Positions 16,604 to 24,483 of a stretch of DNA of 64,000 nucleotides are shown here, piece after piece. The number at the start of each line of letters is the position of its first letter. Position 1 is the stretch's first letter. The notes under the pieces were generated by a model. That model searched no databases. It was not told the DNA's origin and worked only from the letters and a program-made list of their open reading frames with translations. The position numbers were made by a program, and so were the translations under genes. Where the stretch lies: positions 682,001 through 746,000 of the forward strand of contig CAWIMW010000002.1 in the NCBI GenBank assembly GCA_963837365.1, written 5' to 3'. This DNA is from CAWBXL01 sp963837365. Its GTDB lineage: Bacteria > Acidobacteriota > Terriglobia > Terriglobales > Acidobacteriaceae.

Positions 16604-17146
16604 TTACAAATCTTCGATGGTTATCTTGTCATTGGTATAGATGCACATCTTGCCCGCAATCTTCATTGATTCTTCGGCGATCTGGTGGGCTGACAGCTGG
16701 GTGTGATCCATCAGCGCTTGCGCCGCTGCCTGGGCGTACGGCCCGCCACTTCCGATGGCCGCGATGCCGGTGTCGGGTTCAATCACATCTCCCTGGCCGC
16801 TGAGCAAGTAGGTTTGTTCTTTGTCCGATACGATCAGCAGAGCTTCCAGGTGACGCATGGCTTTGTCGGTGCGCCAGTCTTTGGCCAGCTCCACCGCCGC
16901 CCGTCCCAAGTTTCCATGATACTGCTCCAGCTTGGCTTCGAAGCGGCTAAATAGGGTGAAGGCATCGGCGGTTGAACCGGCGAACCCGGCCAGAATCTTG
17001 TCTTGATACAAGCGCCGTATTTTCCGCGCGTTATGCTTGATAATTCCTTCCCCAAGTGTGACTTGGCCATCGCCCGCCAGCACAACGCTGCCATCGCGGC
17101 GGACACATAACACGGTTGTCGATCGAATCAGTCGCTTCTGAGCCAT
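16604..17146 (-). CDS. hslV: ATP-dependent protease subunit HslV
   Basis: 180 residues of the proteasome-like peptidase of HslUV. The propeptide MAQKRLIRS precedes the catalytic Thr (STTVLCVRRDG, Thr10 likely). GDGQVTLGEGIIKHNARKIR and GFAGSTADAFTLFSRFEAKL are family signatures. Twelve subunits form the double ring capped by HslU. First gene of the hslV-hslU pair; divergent from the Met/His-rich secreted protein gene. Confidence 0.97.
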   Translation of the reverse strand: MAQKRLIRSTTVLCVRRDGSVVLAGDGQVTLGEGIIKHNARKIRRLYQDKILAGFAGSTADAFTLFSRFEAKLEQYHGNLGRAAVELAKDWRTDKAMRHLEALLIVSDKEQTYLLSGQGDVIEPDTGIAAIGSGGPYAQAAAQALMDHTQLSAHQIAEESMKIAGKMCIYTNDKITIEDL

Positions 17147-17269
17147 AGCTACAAACTTTAATTATACAGCCCCATCCGCAAGTGCAGTTTCCGCAGGCCA
17201 GTTGTAACGCCAGTCACACCCTGCCTTTCCACACATTGCTAGACTAAAATGTTTTCAGGAGAAACCACT

Positions 17270-17686
17270 ATGAAGTCGTTCACCCTGTTTCTGGTTCTCG
17301 CATTCGGCGGCACTTTGCTGTGGGCGCAGGAAGCTCCCAAAACACAAGCCCCGCCACCTCCGCCGCCCATGCATCACGCCCACAGCGGCATGATGGACAT
17401 GCAACACCACATGATGAAGACGCAAGACCAGGCGGCGAAAATGCGCGCCACGCTGGAGAAGATGAAAGCCAACCTCAGCAAGATCACCGACCCGGCGCTC
17501 AAGCAGCACGCCCAGTACGACGTTGATCTCTGGGAGGAAATGGTCCAGCACATGGAAAGCATGTCCAGCATGATGAAAGCGCACTCCGGCATGGGCATGG
17601 GATCAGGCATGGGGATGGGCTCCGGCATGGGCATGGGCCATCCGCCAATGCCGCAAGACAAACCCCAGCCGCCCGAGAAAAAGTAA
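17270..17686 (+). CDS. Secreted Met/His-rich protein
   Basis: The start at 17270 follows AGGAGA and opens with a signal peptide (MKSFTLFLVLAFGGTLLWAQ). The mature protein has a Pro-run, then a His/Met cluster (MHHAHSGMMDMQHHMMK), a helical middle (MRATLEKMKANLSKITDP, ending YDVDLWEEMVQHMESMSSMM) and a C-terminal tract of GMGMGS repeats. Met/His-rich exported proteins often bind copper or other soft metals; this is inference. No metal transporter is adjacent. Low-complexity repeats make homology calls unreliable. Confidence 0.75.
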   Translation: MKSFTLFLVLAFGGTLLWAQEAPKTQAPPPPPPMHHAHSGMMDMQHHMMKTQDQAAKMRATLEKMKANLSKITDPALKQHAQYDVDLWEEMVQHMESMSSMMKAHSGMGMGSGMGMGSGMGMGHPPMPQDKPQPPEKK

Positions 17687-17831
17687 GCCACTCCGCTGTT
17701 CTCCAGATATCCCGGGGTCATTGTGGAGAAGCAATGATCCCGGTCGTCCACTCCGCTGCGGGTGTACACTTCCCACCGCACGGGATAGCACCATATAAAT
17801 CCCGGCTGATTGTTAGGGAGAAAAAACTAAT

Positions 17832-18605
17832 ATGAACCGCAAACTGTGGAGCCTACTCGCAGGTCTGTGCGTGCTGGCGTTGTCCCTCGCCGCCGCCCCG
17901 GCACGCGCCCAAGAAGTCAAAGAAAAACCACCGATGTACTCCTACGTTTCCAACTGGCAAATTCCTCGCGCCCAGTGGGGAGAGATGGACAAGAGTTACA
18001 CCGACGACCAGAAAATTCTCGACGCCGCCGTCGCCAAGGGAGCGCTGGTAGGCTTCGGCCGCGACGTAAATCTGTTGCACCAGCCCGACGGCGAGACCCA
18101 CGACGACTGGTGGTCCGGCATGTCGCTGGCCGCCGTCGTGAATGTCCTCGACCAGTTCTACAAATCCGGCACGGCCACCTCTCCCGTCTTGACCAGTGCC
18201 ACCAAACATTGGGACGGCATTTACGTCAGCCGCTACTACAACTGGCATCCGGGAACTTACAAGGATGTCTACACCAGCGTGTCGTCCTACAAACTGAAAG
18301 CCGACGCACCCGATAATGCCGTCGATACCCTCAGCAAGAGCGTGATCGCTCCCCTGTTCGAGAAGATGCTGGCCGCCGGTAACATTCACGAATATGAAAT
18401 CGACACTCAGGCCTTCCACACCAACGCTCCCGGCGGGTTCTCCATCGTCTATATAGCGGCCAACGCCGAAGCCCTCGATAAGGTCCAGGCCGCCATCGTC
18501 CAGATCGTGAAAGACAACCCGCTCATCGGTCCGGCGTTTGGTTCCATGACCGACCGCGATGCACATCGCGACGAACTGCTACGCTCGACCGTCACCTACA
18601 AGTAG
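17832..18605 (+). CDS. Secreted hypothetical protein, 257 residues
   Basis: Signal peptide MNRKLWSLLAGLCVLALSLA, cleavage near ARAQ. The mature part reads like two similar alpha/beta halves: YVSNWQIPRAQWGEMDKSYT in the first and KSVIAPLFEKMLAAGNIHEY in the second, a pattern seen in acidobacterial exported proteins with dimeric alpha-beta-barrel-like folds. Function unknown. GGGAGAAAAAACTAAT precedes the start. Single gene; the region after it is a repeat-rich gap. Confidence 0.75.
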   Translation: MNRKLWSLLAGLCVLALSLAAAPARAQEVKEKPPMYSYVSNWQIPRAQWGEMDKSYTDDQKILDAAVAKGALVGFGRDVNLLHQPDGETHDDWWSGMSLAAVVNVLDQFYKSGTATSPVLTSATKHWDGIYVSRYYNWHPGTYKDVYTSVSSYKLKADAPDNAVDTLSKSVIAPLFEKMLAAGNIHEYEIDTQAFHTNAPGGFSIVYIAANAEALDKVQAAIVQIVKDNPLIGPAFGSMTDRDAHRDELLRSTVTYK

Positions 18606-18860
18606 TTGAATTTGGAATTTAGACTCGGGAGCCCCGTTCTAACCGCGCAAGTTGCGGTTAGGGCGGGGATTTCCAAATCCGCGAAAATCCGTGAAAATCC
18701 GTGGCGGATTTTGAAGTTGGTGTCCCGCGGCCAAGGTAAGACCAAATGGGTTAATTCCCCAAAAACCCGGTTTTTGCCAAATCTTGTCAAGCCCCCAAAT
18801 CCACCCAATTTCCCCTAACTTACTAACCCATCACGAAATATAAATTCCCAACCCATGTCC
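18606..18860. other. Gene-free gap with short direct repeats
   Basis: Contains CGCGAAAATCCGTGAAAATCCGTGGCGGATTTT, in which GAAAATCCGTG is repeated in tandem, and an AT-rich, CCC-spaced stretch before the palindrome at 18861. No ORF or RNA gene is seen. Confidence 0.4.
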
Positions 18861-18887
18861 CAATTTACCCATGTAAATTGGTATAAT
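18861..18887 (+). promoter_or_regulatory. Perfect 8-4-8 palindrome abutting an extended -10 promoter
   Basis: CAATTTAC-CCAT-GTAAATTG (18861-18880) is a perfect inverted repeat. Its last two bases start TGGTATAAT, a consensus extended -10 (TGnTATAAT, -10 hexamer 18882-18887). No good -35 is visible, as expected for an extended -10 promoter. A repressor bound to the palindrome would cover the promoter. Transcription would start near 18894, just before the hairpin at 18909. Confidence 0.6.
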
Positions 18888-18908
18888 AGAGATATAGACA
18901 TTCCAATA

Positions 18909-18935
18909 GGCGCAGCCACCGGCTGCGCCTTTTTT
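18909..18935 (+). terminator. Intrinsic terminator/attenuator upstream of the PD-(D/E)XK gene
   Basis: GGCGCAGCC-ACC-GGCTGCGCC is a 9-bp GC-rich stem followed by T6. It lies only about 15 bases after the expected start point of the extended -10 promoter and 35 bases before the next start codon, so it looks like a leader attenuator rather than the end of an upstream gene. Confidence 0.7.
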
Positions 18936-18970
18936 ATTCCCCAAAATACATTTCAACAGGAGTAAAGCAG

Positions 18971-19429
18971 ATGCAGGATCGCATCTTCAAAACCTACAAG
19001 GAGCGCGGCGAGTGGGTTGAGCTGCGCTTCATGACCCGGGCCATCGAACTTGGCTTCAAAGTGTCGAGGCCCTGGGGAGATTCCGCGTCTTATGACGTGG
19101 GAATCGAATCGGGCTCGCTAGTCTTACGAGTGCAGGTGAAGTCCACATCCTGCCGGACGCAATTTGGGTATCTCTGCCAGTTCAAGCCCGGGTATCGGGT
19201 GCAGCATTACACATTGAAGAAAGTGGATTTCTTCGCGGCGTACATTATTCCGGAGGACGTGTGGTATCTGATCCCGGCGGCGGTGCTTTTGGAAGGGCCG
19301 CAGAAAAAGGCTATGACACTGTTGCCGCAGAATCCGCGGCATCCGGAGCGGTATAAGTATGAGGGGTACAAGGAGGCTTGGGGGCTGCTGCGGCCGGGTG
19401 GGAACAAGAAGAGTAGCCGCAACAACTGA
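18971..19429 (+). CDS. PD-(D/E)XK endonuclease-like protein
   Basis: 152 residues; the start has AGGAG nearby (18958-18962). GERGEWVELRFMTRAIELGF is a helix, then SRPWGDSASYDVGIE with the likely catalytic Asp, and VLRVQVKST supplying the (Q/E)xK part of a PD-(D/E)XK active site. The second half, DFFAAYIIPEDVWYLIPA, then RYKYEGYKEAW, matches the small family found as group-I-intron-type and free-standing endonucleases. The natural substrate is unknown; a homing or defence nuclease is plausible. A truncated paralogue lies 130 bases downstream. Expression is probably controlled by the palindrome and attenuator upstream. Confidence 0.75.
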   Translation: MQDRIFKTYKERGEWVELRFMTRAIELGFKVSRPWGDSASYDVGIESGSLVLRVQVKSTSCRTQFGYLCQFKPGYRVQHYTLKKVDFFAAYIIPEDVWYLIPAAVLLEGPQKKAMTLLPQNPRHPERYKYEGYKEAWGLLRPGGNKKSSRNN

Positions 19430-19560
19430 GACTGTGATGTCGGAAAAACCAAAAGCCTAAGGGGTTGAGGTTCGTGGGAAGCCCACCCCTTCACATAGAA
19501 CGGTGAAAGATGGGCCATCCCGGCATTGTTTGATGGCTAACGTGGCCACCCGCCGTCCAG

Positions 19561-19773
19561 CAGATTGAAGTTTTCGCCGCCTACGTCATCCCGCAGGACG
19601 TCTGGTATCTCATCCCCGCCTCCATCATTCTCGGCCCCCCGCGCAAAACCGGCCTCATGCTATTCCCCATGGAGCCACTCAAAAAGGATCGCTACAAATA
19701 CGAGGCCTACAAGGAAGCCTGGACCATCCTGTCCAAAAGCCGCCGGGCGCTGGCGCTGAAATATCGCGGATGA
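19561..19773 (+). pseudogene. 3' fragment of a second PD-(D/E)XK-like gene
   Basis: Reads QIEVFAAYVIPQDVWYLIPA, then RYKYEAYKEAWTIL and ends KYRG at TGA 19771-19773. It aligns with the last 70 residues of the gene at 18971 but differs in sequence, so it is an older paralogue, not a recent duplicate. The upstream half with the catalytic residues is missing. No start codon in a sensible position. Confidence 0.7.
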
Positions 19774-19797
19774 TCCCTCATCAACCCCAACCACATT

Positions 19798-19839
19798 GTC
19801 ATTCCGACAAGGCGCGAAGCGCTGAGGAGGAATCTGCTC
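19798..19839. repeat. Dispersed GTCATTCCGA...GAGGAGGAATCTGCT repeat
   Basis: A further copy of the repeat at 5274-5319 and 14999-15044. Confidence 0.65.
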
Positions 19840-19914
19840 GTGGTTTTGATGTTGATGTTGCCTTTGGGTGGCGCAGCGGCTTCAGCCGTGCGATTGGACA
19901 CCCACCCCAACTCT

Positions 19915-19970
19915 GTCATCCCGACCGGAGCCGGAGCGAACGCGACGGCGGAGTGGAGGGACCTTGCGTT
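19915..19970. repeat. Diverged GTCATCCCGACCGGAGC... repeat
   Basis: Begins GTCATCCCGACCGGAGCCGG and ends GTGGAGGGACC; a member of the same loose family as 14810-14869. It lies directly upstream of the three-gene operon promoter. Confidence 0.5.
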
Positions 19971-20013
19971 CCTAATCGTAGGTACGTGGAAGCGGACATT
20001 CCTGTCCGCATGC

Positions 20014-20047
20014 TTGACAGATATACAATTCTTATATACCGTATATA
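20014..20047 (+). promoter_or_regulatory. Promoter and palindromic operator of the HARE-HTH/GHKL operon
   Basis: TTGACA (20014-20019) is a consensus -35 box. About 15-17 bases on, AT-rich sequence holds a perfect 7-1-7 palindrome, TATATAC-C-GTATATA (20033-20047), overlapping the expected -10. An extra ATATACAA occurs just after the -35. The palindrome ends only 7 bases before the first ATG, so the mRNA would be nearly leaderless. The placement suggests repression, perhaps by the operon's own HTH protein. Confidence 0.55.
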
Positions 20048-20054
20048 CAACCTT

Positions 20055-20513
20055 ATGGAGGGTTATCTACAGGAGCGCCAAAGCATACTCGAAGAGGAGT
20101 TAAAAGTGCTGCAGAGGCAAAAGAGCGCCGTAGAACAGCAGGTCGCGCTTGTAAGCAAGAAGTTGGACCTGATCCGGCAGATGCTACGGCTCGATTCCGG
20201 GGACGCGGAAGCGACCACCCCGGTCGCGTTGGGCTCGGGCGCGGACGTAAGGAGTCTTACCCGTCAAATTATTGCGGATGCGGGGAAACCGTTGCACATT
20301 AGCGAGATCCATCGCCAATTTATGGAGCGAGGCTACGCGATTCCCGGGGAGGGAACGCCTTTTAATATTCTTGCCCACATTGTCCGGGACAAAGAACTTG
20401 CCCGCGTCGCCAGGGGGACCTACGCCCTTGCTTCACAGACGCCTCCGGGTGCTCGACTGTCGAGCCCCACACCGAAGAATATCCGCCGCCGTCGAAGGAA
20501 ACGTCCCGCATGA
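20055..20513 (+). CDS. Coiled-coil protein with HARE-type winged-helix domain
   Basis: 152 residues: a coiled coil at about 1-45 (LQERQSILEEELKVLQRQKS), a short linker, a HARE-HTH-like domain at about 65-127 (ADAGKPLHISEIHRQFMERG, GTPFNILAHIVRDKELARVA, GTYALA) and a basic tail (RRRRRKR). HARE-HTH domains occur in ASXL, HB1 and restriction enzymes and are thought to read DNA modification or structure. ATG 20055 lacks a Shine-Dalgarno; GTG 20106, with AGGAG upstream, is an alternative start that would cut the coiled coil. First gene of a three-gene operon; the stop overlaps the next start (ATGA). Confidence 0.75.
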   Translation: MEGYLQERQSILEEELKVLQRQKSAVEQQVALVSKKLDLIRQMLRLDSGDAEATTPVALGSGADVRSLTRQIIADAGKPLHISEIHRQFMERGYAIPGEGTPFNILAHIVRDKELARVARGTYALASQTPPGARLSSPTPKNIRRRRRKRPA

Positions 20514-21172
20514 AGTCTAAGAGAAATTTCGAGCCGCACCAGTACCTGGATCTAAGCCAAGATCACCTTGTAACCCTGTCGCTTTGGTTTGTCCTGGAAG
20601 CGGGTCTCGAGCCATCATTCGAAAACCTGGTAGCTGAGGCATTCTCAAGCTTCCCCGAGCGGTTCAACCTCGAGGGTTATCCAGAATGGCCCAATGCGAA
20701 TGTTGTAGCGAAGTCATGGGTGCGGTGCCGGACTGACAAGAAGTGGATCAGTGGGGCGACCTCAGAAGGATTCTCCCTAACCCCTCTCGGGGAGCAAGTC
20801 GCGGATCGAACCCTTAAAGCTCTCGGCTACTCGGGGAAGGCTCCGCAGGCATTCAAAAAATCGGGAAGCAGGCAGACTATCTCGTCGCGCTACGTGTTGC
20901 GCGTTGAAACCAGTACCGCCTACCAGAAATTCAAGGTTGGCAAGGCAGCGGACATTTCAGAATACGAATTTTGCGATCTCCTCTACACCACGCTGGAGAG
21001 CACGCCAGAAACCATCTCGAACAACTTCACGCAGATCATGCAACAGGTCGAGGCTTTTGGCCGTACGGACCTAGTGGAATTCCTTGAGGCTTTGAGGGGA
21101 AGATTTGCCAGCCGGTTCATGGGAAAGAGATCCCGAGGTGGTTTGATGCCTAAGAAGAAGGAGGACAAGTAA
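20510..21172 (+). CDS. Unrecognised 220-residue protein of the GHKL operon
   Basis: Soluble, no signal peptide. The N-terminal half (HQYLDLSQDHLVTLSLWFVL, GFSLTPLGEQVADRTLKAL) looks like one or two winged-helix units. The C-terminal half (YQKFKVGKAADISEYEFCDL, NNFTQIMQQVEAFGRTDLVE) is helical and ends in a Lys/Arg-rich tail. The family is unknown to me. It overlaps the HARE-HTH gene by 4 bases and its stop shares one base with the GHKL ATPase start, so all three are translationally coupled and probably act together. A role as DNA-binding adaptor is inference. Confidence 0.7.
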   Translation: MKSKRNFEPHQYLDLSQDHLVTLSLWFVLEAGLEPSFENLVAEAFSSFPERFNLEGYPEWPNANVVAKSWVRCRTDKKWISGATSEGFSLTPLGEQVADRTLKALGYSGKAPQAFKKSGSRQTISSRYVLRVETSTAYQKFKVGKAADISEYEFCDLLYTTLESTPETISNNFTQIMQQVEAFGRTDLVEFLEALRGRFASRFMGKRSRGGLMPKKKEDK

Positions 21173-23082
21173 TGGCAGCGAAAAAGCTCAAATTGAAGGC
21201 AAGTAAGAGAGCCTTTGAAATATTGGCGAATCAGGCCATCGGCAATGATCTTCTGAAAGGATTGATCGAGTTAGTGACCAATTCTGACGATAGCTACGCT
21301 AGGCTGGCGCAAACAAACGCCTCAAAGGATGGCAGGATTGAAATCGAAATTGACAGAAGACCTCGAAAGAACCAGACTCTCGTGCGCATCGTTGACTACG
21401 CTGAAGGCATGGACCACTCGCAAATGGAACAATGTGTAGGCGGATATGGCGAGGATACCGGTGGAAATGCCGGCCGTGGAATCTTTGGAATGGGCCTTAA
21501 GGACACCATCAATGCATTCGGCGACGGCGTGATAACTTCCTTTAAAGACGATCAAAAATTCCAATGTGAGCTCACGGATTTCGAGAACCTAAACATAGAG
21601 GAGCCCCGTAAGATCTCCAGAAGCGACAAAGCGAACTTTAGAAATAGCGCCCGCGGCACGGATGTCCAAGTTCTCGTCACAAACCCCAACGTCAGAATTC
21701 CGCTCGTTGATACGCTTCGCCAGAACCTGCAGACACACGTTTGCCTCAGATCGATCATGACGGATAAGGACCGGAGAGTAACGCTCCGGGACGTCCGACA
21801 CGGGACAGTCGACGAACTAAGGTACGAGGTGCCGGACGGCGTCGTCCTGGTGCAGGACCTGGTTCTAGAGCTGCCATCTTTCCCAGATTTGAAGCCGACA
21901 TTGACAGTCCTTGAGGCAACAGGCGGAGCGCTTACACAGGCCGGATCATACAGAACGGGCGGGATTCTCATCACAACCCGCAGGAGCTGTCACGAAGCGA
22001 CCTTATTTGGCTTCGATGAGGACCCAGACGCCGCCAATCTATTCGGCGAGCTTAGATGCGATGCCATCTACGACCTCCAGGCTGGCGGTGAGCAGATCGT
22101 CGACAAGAATCGAAACGGGCTGCGAAAAGACCATCCGATAACCCGAGAACTCTACGAGGCGGGAAAGAAGTTCGTCGAACAAACCCTTTCCAAGAAGAAG
22201 GACGAAGCAAAGCGAAAGCAAAAAGCACTTGAAGATGCCGAGACGGCACAGAGGTTTCGGAGCGCGGTGAAAAGCCTGAATGACATTGCCAAGAACGAAC
22301 TTCAAATGGGAGGCGCGGGCACTGGAGGAGGCCCATCCAGTACTCGCCGGGATATGAACTTGCCTAAAGAGGGATTCGAGTTCATGCCGGATGAATACCG
22401 CGTACTGTTAGCTGAACGGAATAATCTGAAGCTCCGCATCCTTGTGGACGGGTCCACAGGCATTTCAGTAGGAGACCCGGTAGAAACGTCGTGCGACAAT
22501 CCCCACATAAAACTGTTGAACGAGGTCCCCACGGTACCAACCCTTTTATCGAACGATCCACCAATCAGCGTCGTGGTCATTCAGATCGAGGGCACGCAAG
22601 CAAACGCCCAGGGGTTTGTAACGGCGAAGTGCGGGAACAGGGTAGCCGTGGCGGTCGTTGAAGTTGTTTCGAGCAGAGAGCAAATAGAGCACCCGCCACG
22701 GGGAGGCCTGTTCAAGGAGATCAAATACAAAGAACAGAGAGAAATTCCTCAACGCGCGTGGTTTGACAGAAAAGAAGGGACAATATGGATCAACACCGCT
22801 GGTCCTTCGGTCGATCTGTACTTTGGCGGGGAGGGCGAGGGGCAGGAGCAACCTGCAAACCAAACGTTGGTAGCGGAGCTTGTTACAGAGCTCGCCTGTC
22901 GCGAGATTACCAGGCTGAAGGACTCCCAGAAGACCCTCGATATTCCGCCTGGCATCGAAAGGACCGAGGCGTTTTTCCAGTATGTTGACAAGCTAAAAGC
23001 GGAATACGCGCCAGATCTTCACAGAGCACTGGTGAGTCCAAGTTACAGACGACCTCCCGCAAGAACAAAAAATATCAAGTGA
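21172..23082 (+). CDS. GHKL-type (Hsp90/MutL/MORC-like) ATPase
   Basis: 636 residues. The N-terminal ATP-binding fold has the N-box IELVTNSDDS (Glu33 and Asn37), the G1 box DYAEGM (75-80; Ala replaces the first Gly of DxGxG) and the G2 box GRGIFGMGLKD (101-111). A transducer-like region follows, then a Lys/Glu-rich coiled coil (about 335-380) and a C-terminal domain (about 400-620) with beta-rich and helical parts (EGTIWINTAGPSVDLYFG, LVAELVTELACREITRL). The layout, without histidine-kinase H-box or receiver, resembles prokaryotic MORC/MutL-related ATPases known from restriction-type gene clusters. Third gene of the operon. Confidence 0.8.
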   Translation: MAAKKLKLKASKRAFEILANQAIGNDLLKGLIELVTNSDDSYARLAQTNASKDGRIEIEIDRRPRKNQTLVRIVDYAEGMDHSQMEQCVGGYGEDTGGNAGRGIFGMGLKDTINAFGDGVITSFKDDQKFQCELTDFENLNIEEPRKISRSDKANFRNSARGTDVQVLVTNPNVRIPLVDTLRQNLQTHVCLRSIMTDKDRRVTLRDVRHGTVDELRYEVPDGVVLVQDLVLELPSFPDLKPTLTVLEATGGALTQAGSYRTGGILITTRRSCHEATLFGFDEDPDAANLFGELRCDAIYDLQAGGEQIVDKNRNGLRKDHPITRELYEAGKKFVEQTLSKKKDEAKRKQKALEDAETAQRFRSAVKSLNDIAKNELQMGGAGTGGGPSSTRRDMNLPKEGFEFMPDEYRVLLAERNNLKLRILVDGSTGISVGDPVETSCDNPHIKLLNEVPTVPTLLSNDPPISVVVIQIEGTQANAQGFVTAKCGNRVAVAVVEVVSSREQIEHPPRGGLFKEIKYKEQREIPQRAWFDRKEGTIWINTAGPSVDLYFGGEGEGQEQPANQTLVAELVTELACREITRLKDSQKTLDIPPGIERTEAFFQYVDKLKAEYAPDLHRALVSPSYRRPPARTKNIK

Positions 23083-23154
23083 GTTGAGGACAGCTGCCGG
23101 GCCCCGCCTTTCGCGTTTCGAAAGGTGGGATTCCCCAACTCTGGACTCCATGCC

Positions 23155-23431
23155 TTTTGATTCTGCCTTACGCGACCACAGAAACCATTCCCTGAGACTT
23201 GCGGGTCGGCCGCACCCTTCGACAAGCTCAGGGCAGGCTCATCTCGACATCCTGCCCAAGGGCGGTCAGGAAGTCGATGAGGCGTTCGACCGAGAACGAT
23301 CCCGCGCGGTTGCGCATCAATGCCGAGACGTGGGGCTGTTTGATCCCGAGCACCTTCCCGTGAACCCGCCCTTGCAAACCCCGCAAGGACGGGGCACCCG
23401 TCTGCGTAATGCCACGCTATGAAGCGATGAT
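23155..23431 (-). pseudogene. Truncated, interrupted copy of the XRE antitoxin-like gene (copy A)
   Basis: Homologous to the 3' two-thirds of the gene at 24157-24471 (about codons 25-105). It carries a 25-30-bp insertion (CCCTTCGACAAGCTCAGGGC) near its 3' end and a further insertion of about 36 bp after the codons for GKVLGIKQ. No open frame survives. It is fused on its other side to a palindromic element (23432-23626). Confidence 0.7.
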
Positions 23432-23626
23432 GGTGCCGTCCCTTCGGGACTCGCGCGATACACAATTCCTACCCGGCATTGCCATGCCGGGCTTTCTTAT
23501 TCCGTGCCTCCGGCACTTGCTCAGAAACAGGAGAAGCCCCAGTGCCGCAGGCACGGCATGTGAAAGCCCGGCACGTTAGTGCCGGGAAAGCTAGGTTAAG
23601 GCCCGAGTCCCTTTAGGGACGGCACC
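23432..23626. repeat. MITE-like palindromic element, copy 1
   Basis: About 195 bp bounded by GGTGCCGTCCCT-TC-GGGACTC and GAGTCCCT-TT-AGGGACGGCACC, which are inverted relative to each other and each itself a hairpin. Internal hairpins include CCCGGCATTGCCATGCCGGG and CCCGGCACGTTAGTGCCGGG. Copy 2 is at 23912-24105 and a shortened relative at 29854-29944. Confidence 0.7.
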
Positions 23627-23664
23627 GGCGGGGTGCCATCCTTCGCACAACTCTTAACCCCATG

Positions 23665-23911
23665 GTTTTTGACTCCGGTTTATGCGACTACAGAAACCAT
23701 TCCCTGAGACTTGCGGGTCGGCCGCACCCTTCGACAAGCTCAGGGCAGGCTCACCTCGACATCCTGCCCAAGGGCGGTCAGGAAGTCGATGAGGCGTTCG
23801 ACCGAGAACGATCCCGCGCGGTTGGCGCATCAATGCCGAGACGTGGGGCTGTTTGATCCCGAGCACCTTCCCGCTTCGGTCTGCGTAATGCCACGCTCTG
23901 AGGCGATGATT
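23665..23911 (-). pseudogene. Truncated copy of the XRE antitoxin-like gene (copy B)
   Basis: Same segment as copy A, offset by 512 bases, with the same CCCTTCGACAAGCTCAGGGC insertion but without the second insertion. The minus-strand reading still shows GKVLGIKQPHVSALM, then shifts frame. The shared insertion shows A and B were duplicated from each other after separating from the intact gene. Confidence 0.7.
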
Positions 23912-24105
23912 GTGCCGTCCCTTCGGGACTCGCGCGATACACAATTCCTGCCCGGCATTGCCATGCCGGGCTTTCTTATTCCGTGCCTGCGGCACTTGCT
24001 CAGAGACAGGAGAAGCCCCAGTGCCGCAGGCACGGCATGTGAAAGCCCGGCACGTTAGTGCCGGGAAAGCCAGGTTAAGACCCGAGTCCCTTTAGGGACG
24101 GCACC
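23912..24105. repeat. MITE-like palindromic element, copy 2
   Basis: Nearly identical to the element at 23432-23626, with the same terminal GTGCCGTCCC/GGGACGGCAC arms and internal hairpins. It follows copy B of the antitoxin fragment exactly as copy 1 follows copy A. Confidence 0.7.
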
Positions 24106-24156
24106 GGCGGGGTGCCCACCCTTCGCACTCTTAACCGCATGGTTTTTGACCCCGGC

Positions 24157-24471
24157 TTACGCGACTACAGAAACCATCCCCTGAGACTTGCGGGTCGGCC
24201 TCACAGTAATCTCGACATCCTGCCCAAGGGCGGTCAGAAAGTCGATGAGGCGTTCGACCGAGAACGATCCCGCGCGGTTGCGCATCAATGCCGAGACGTG
24301 AGGCTGCTTGATCCCGAGTACCTTCCCGGCTTCGGTCTGCGTAATGCCGCGCTGTTTGATGAGGCGATAGATTTGAAGTGTGAGCCGGGCCTTTAGCAAT
24401 TCCTGTTCTGGATGAGGCAGGCCGAGATCAGCGAAGACATTTCCGCCCGGTCTCTTTGAACGAAGTCGCAT
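24157..24471 (-). CDS. XRE-type HTH protein (antitoxin-like)
   Basis: 105 residues from ATG 24471: GGNVFADLGLPHPEQELLKA, then the HTH LIKQRGITQTEAGKVLGIKQ and SVERLIDFLTALGQDVEITV. This is the HTH_37-like family that usually pairs as antitoxin with a RelE/Gp49-like toxin. No toxin is seen next to it: upstream are only a hairpin and the tRNA. A longer reading to 24618 runs through non-coding-looking sequence. Two broken copies of its 3' part lie directly downstream. Orphan antitoxin or regulator. Confidence 0.75.
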   Translation of the reverse strand: MRLRSKRPGGNVFADLGLPHPEQELLKARLTLQIYRLIKQRGITQTEAGKVLGIKQPHVSALMRNRAGSFSVERLIDFLTALGQDVEITVRPTRKSQGMVSVVA

Positions 24472-24483
24472 ATGAAAATGATA

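Noticed and set aside
23155..24471. CRISPR-like repeat array
   Set aside because: The repeat units are about 480-510 bases long and derive from a gene fragment plus a palindromic element, with no short regular repeats and spacers.
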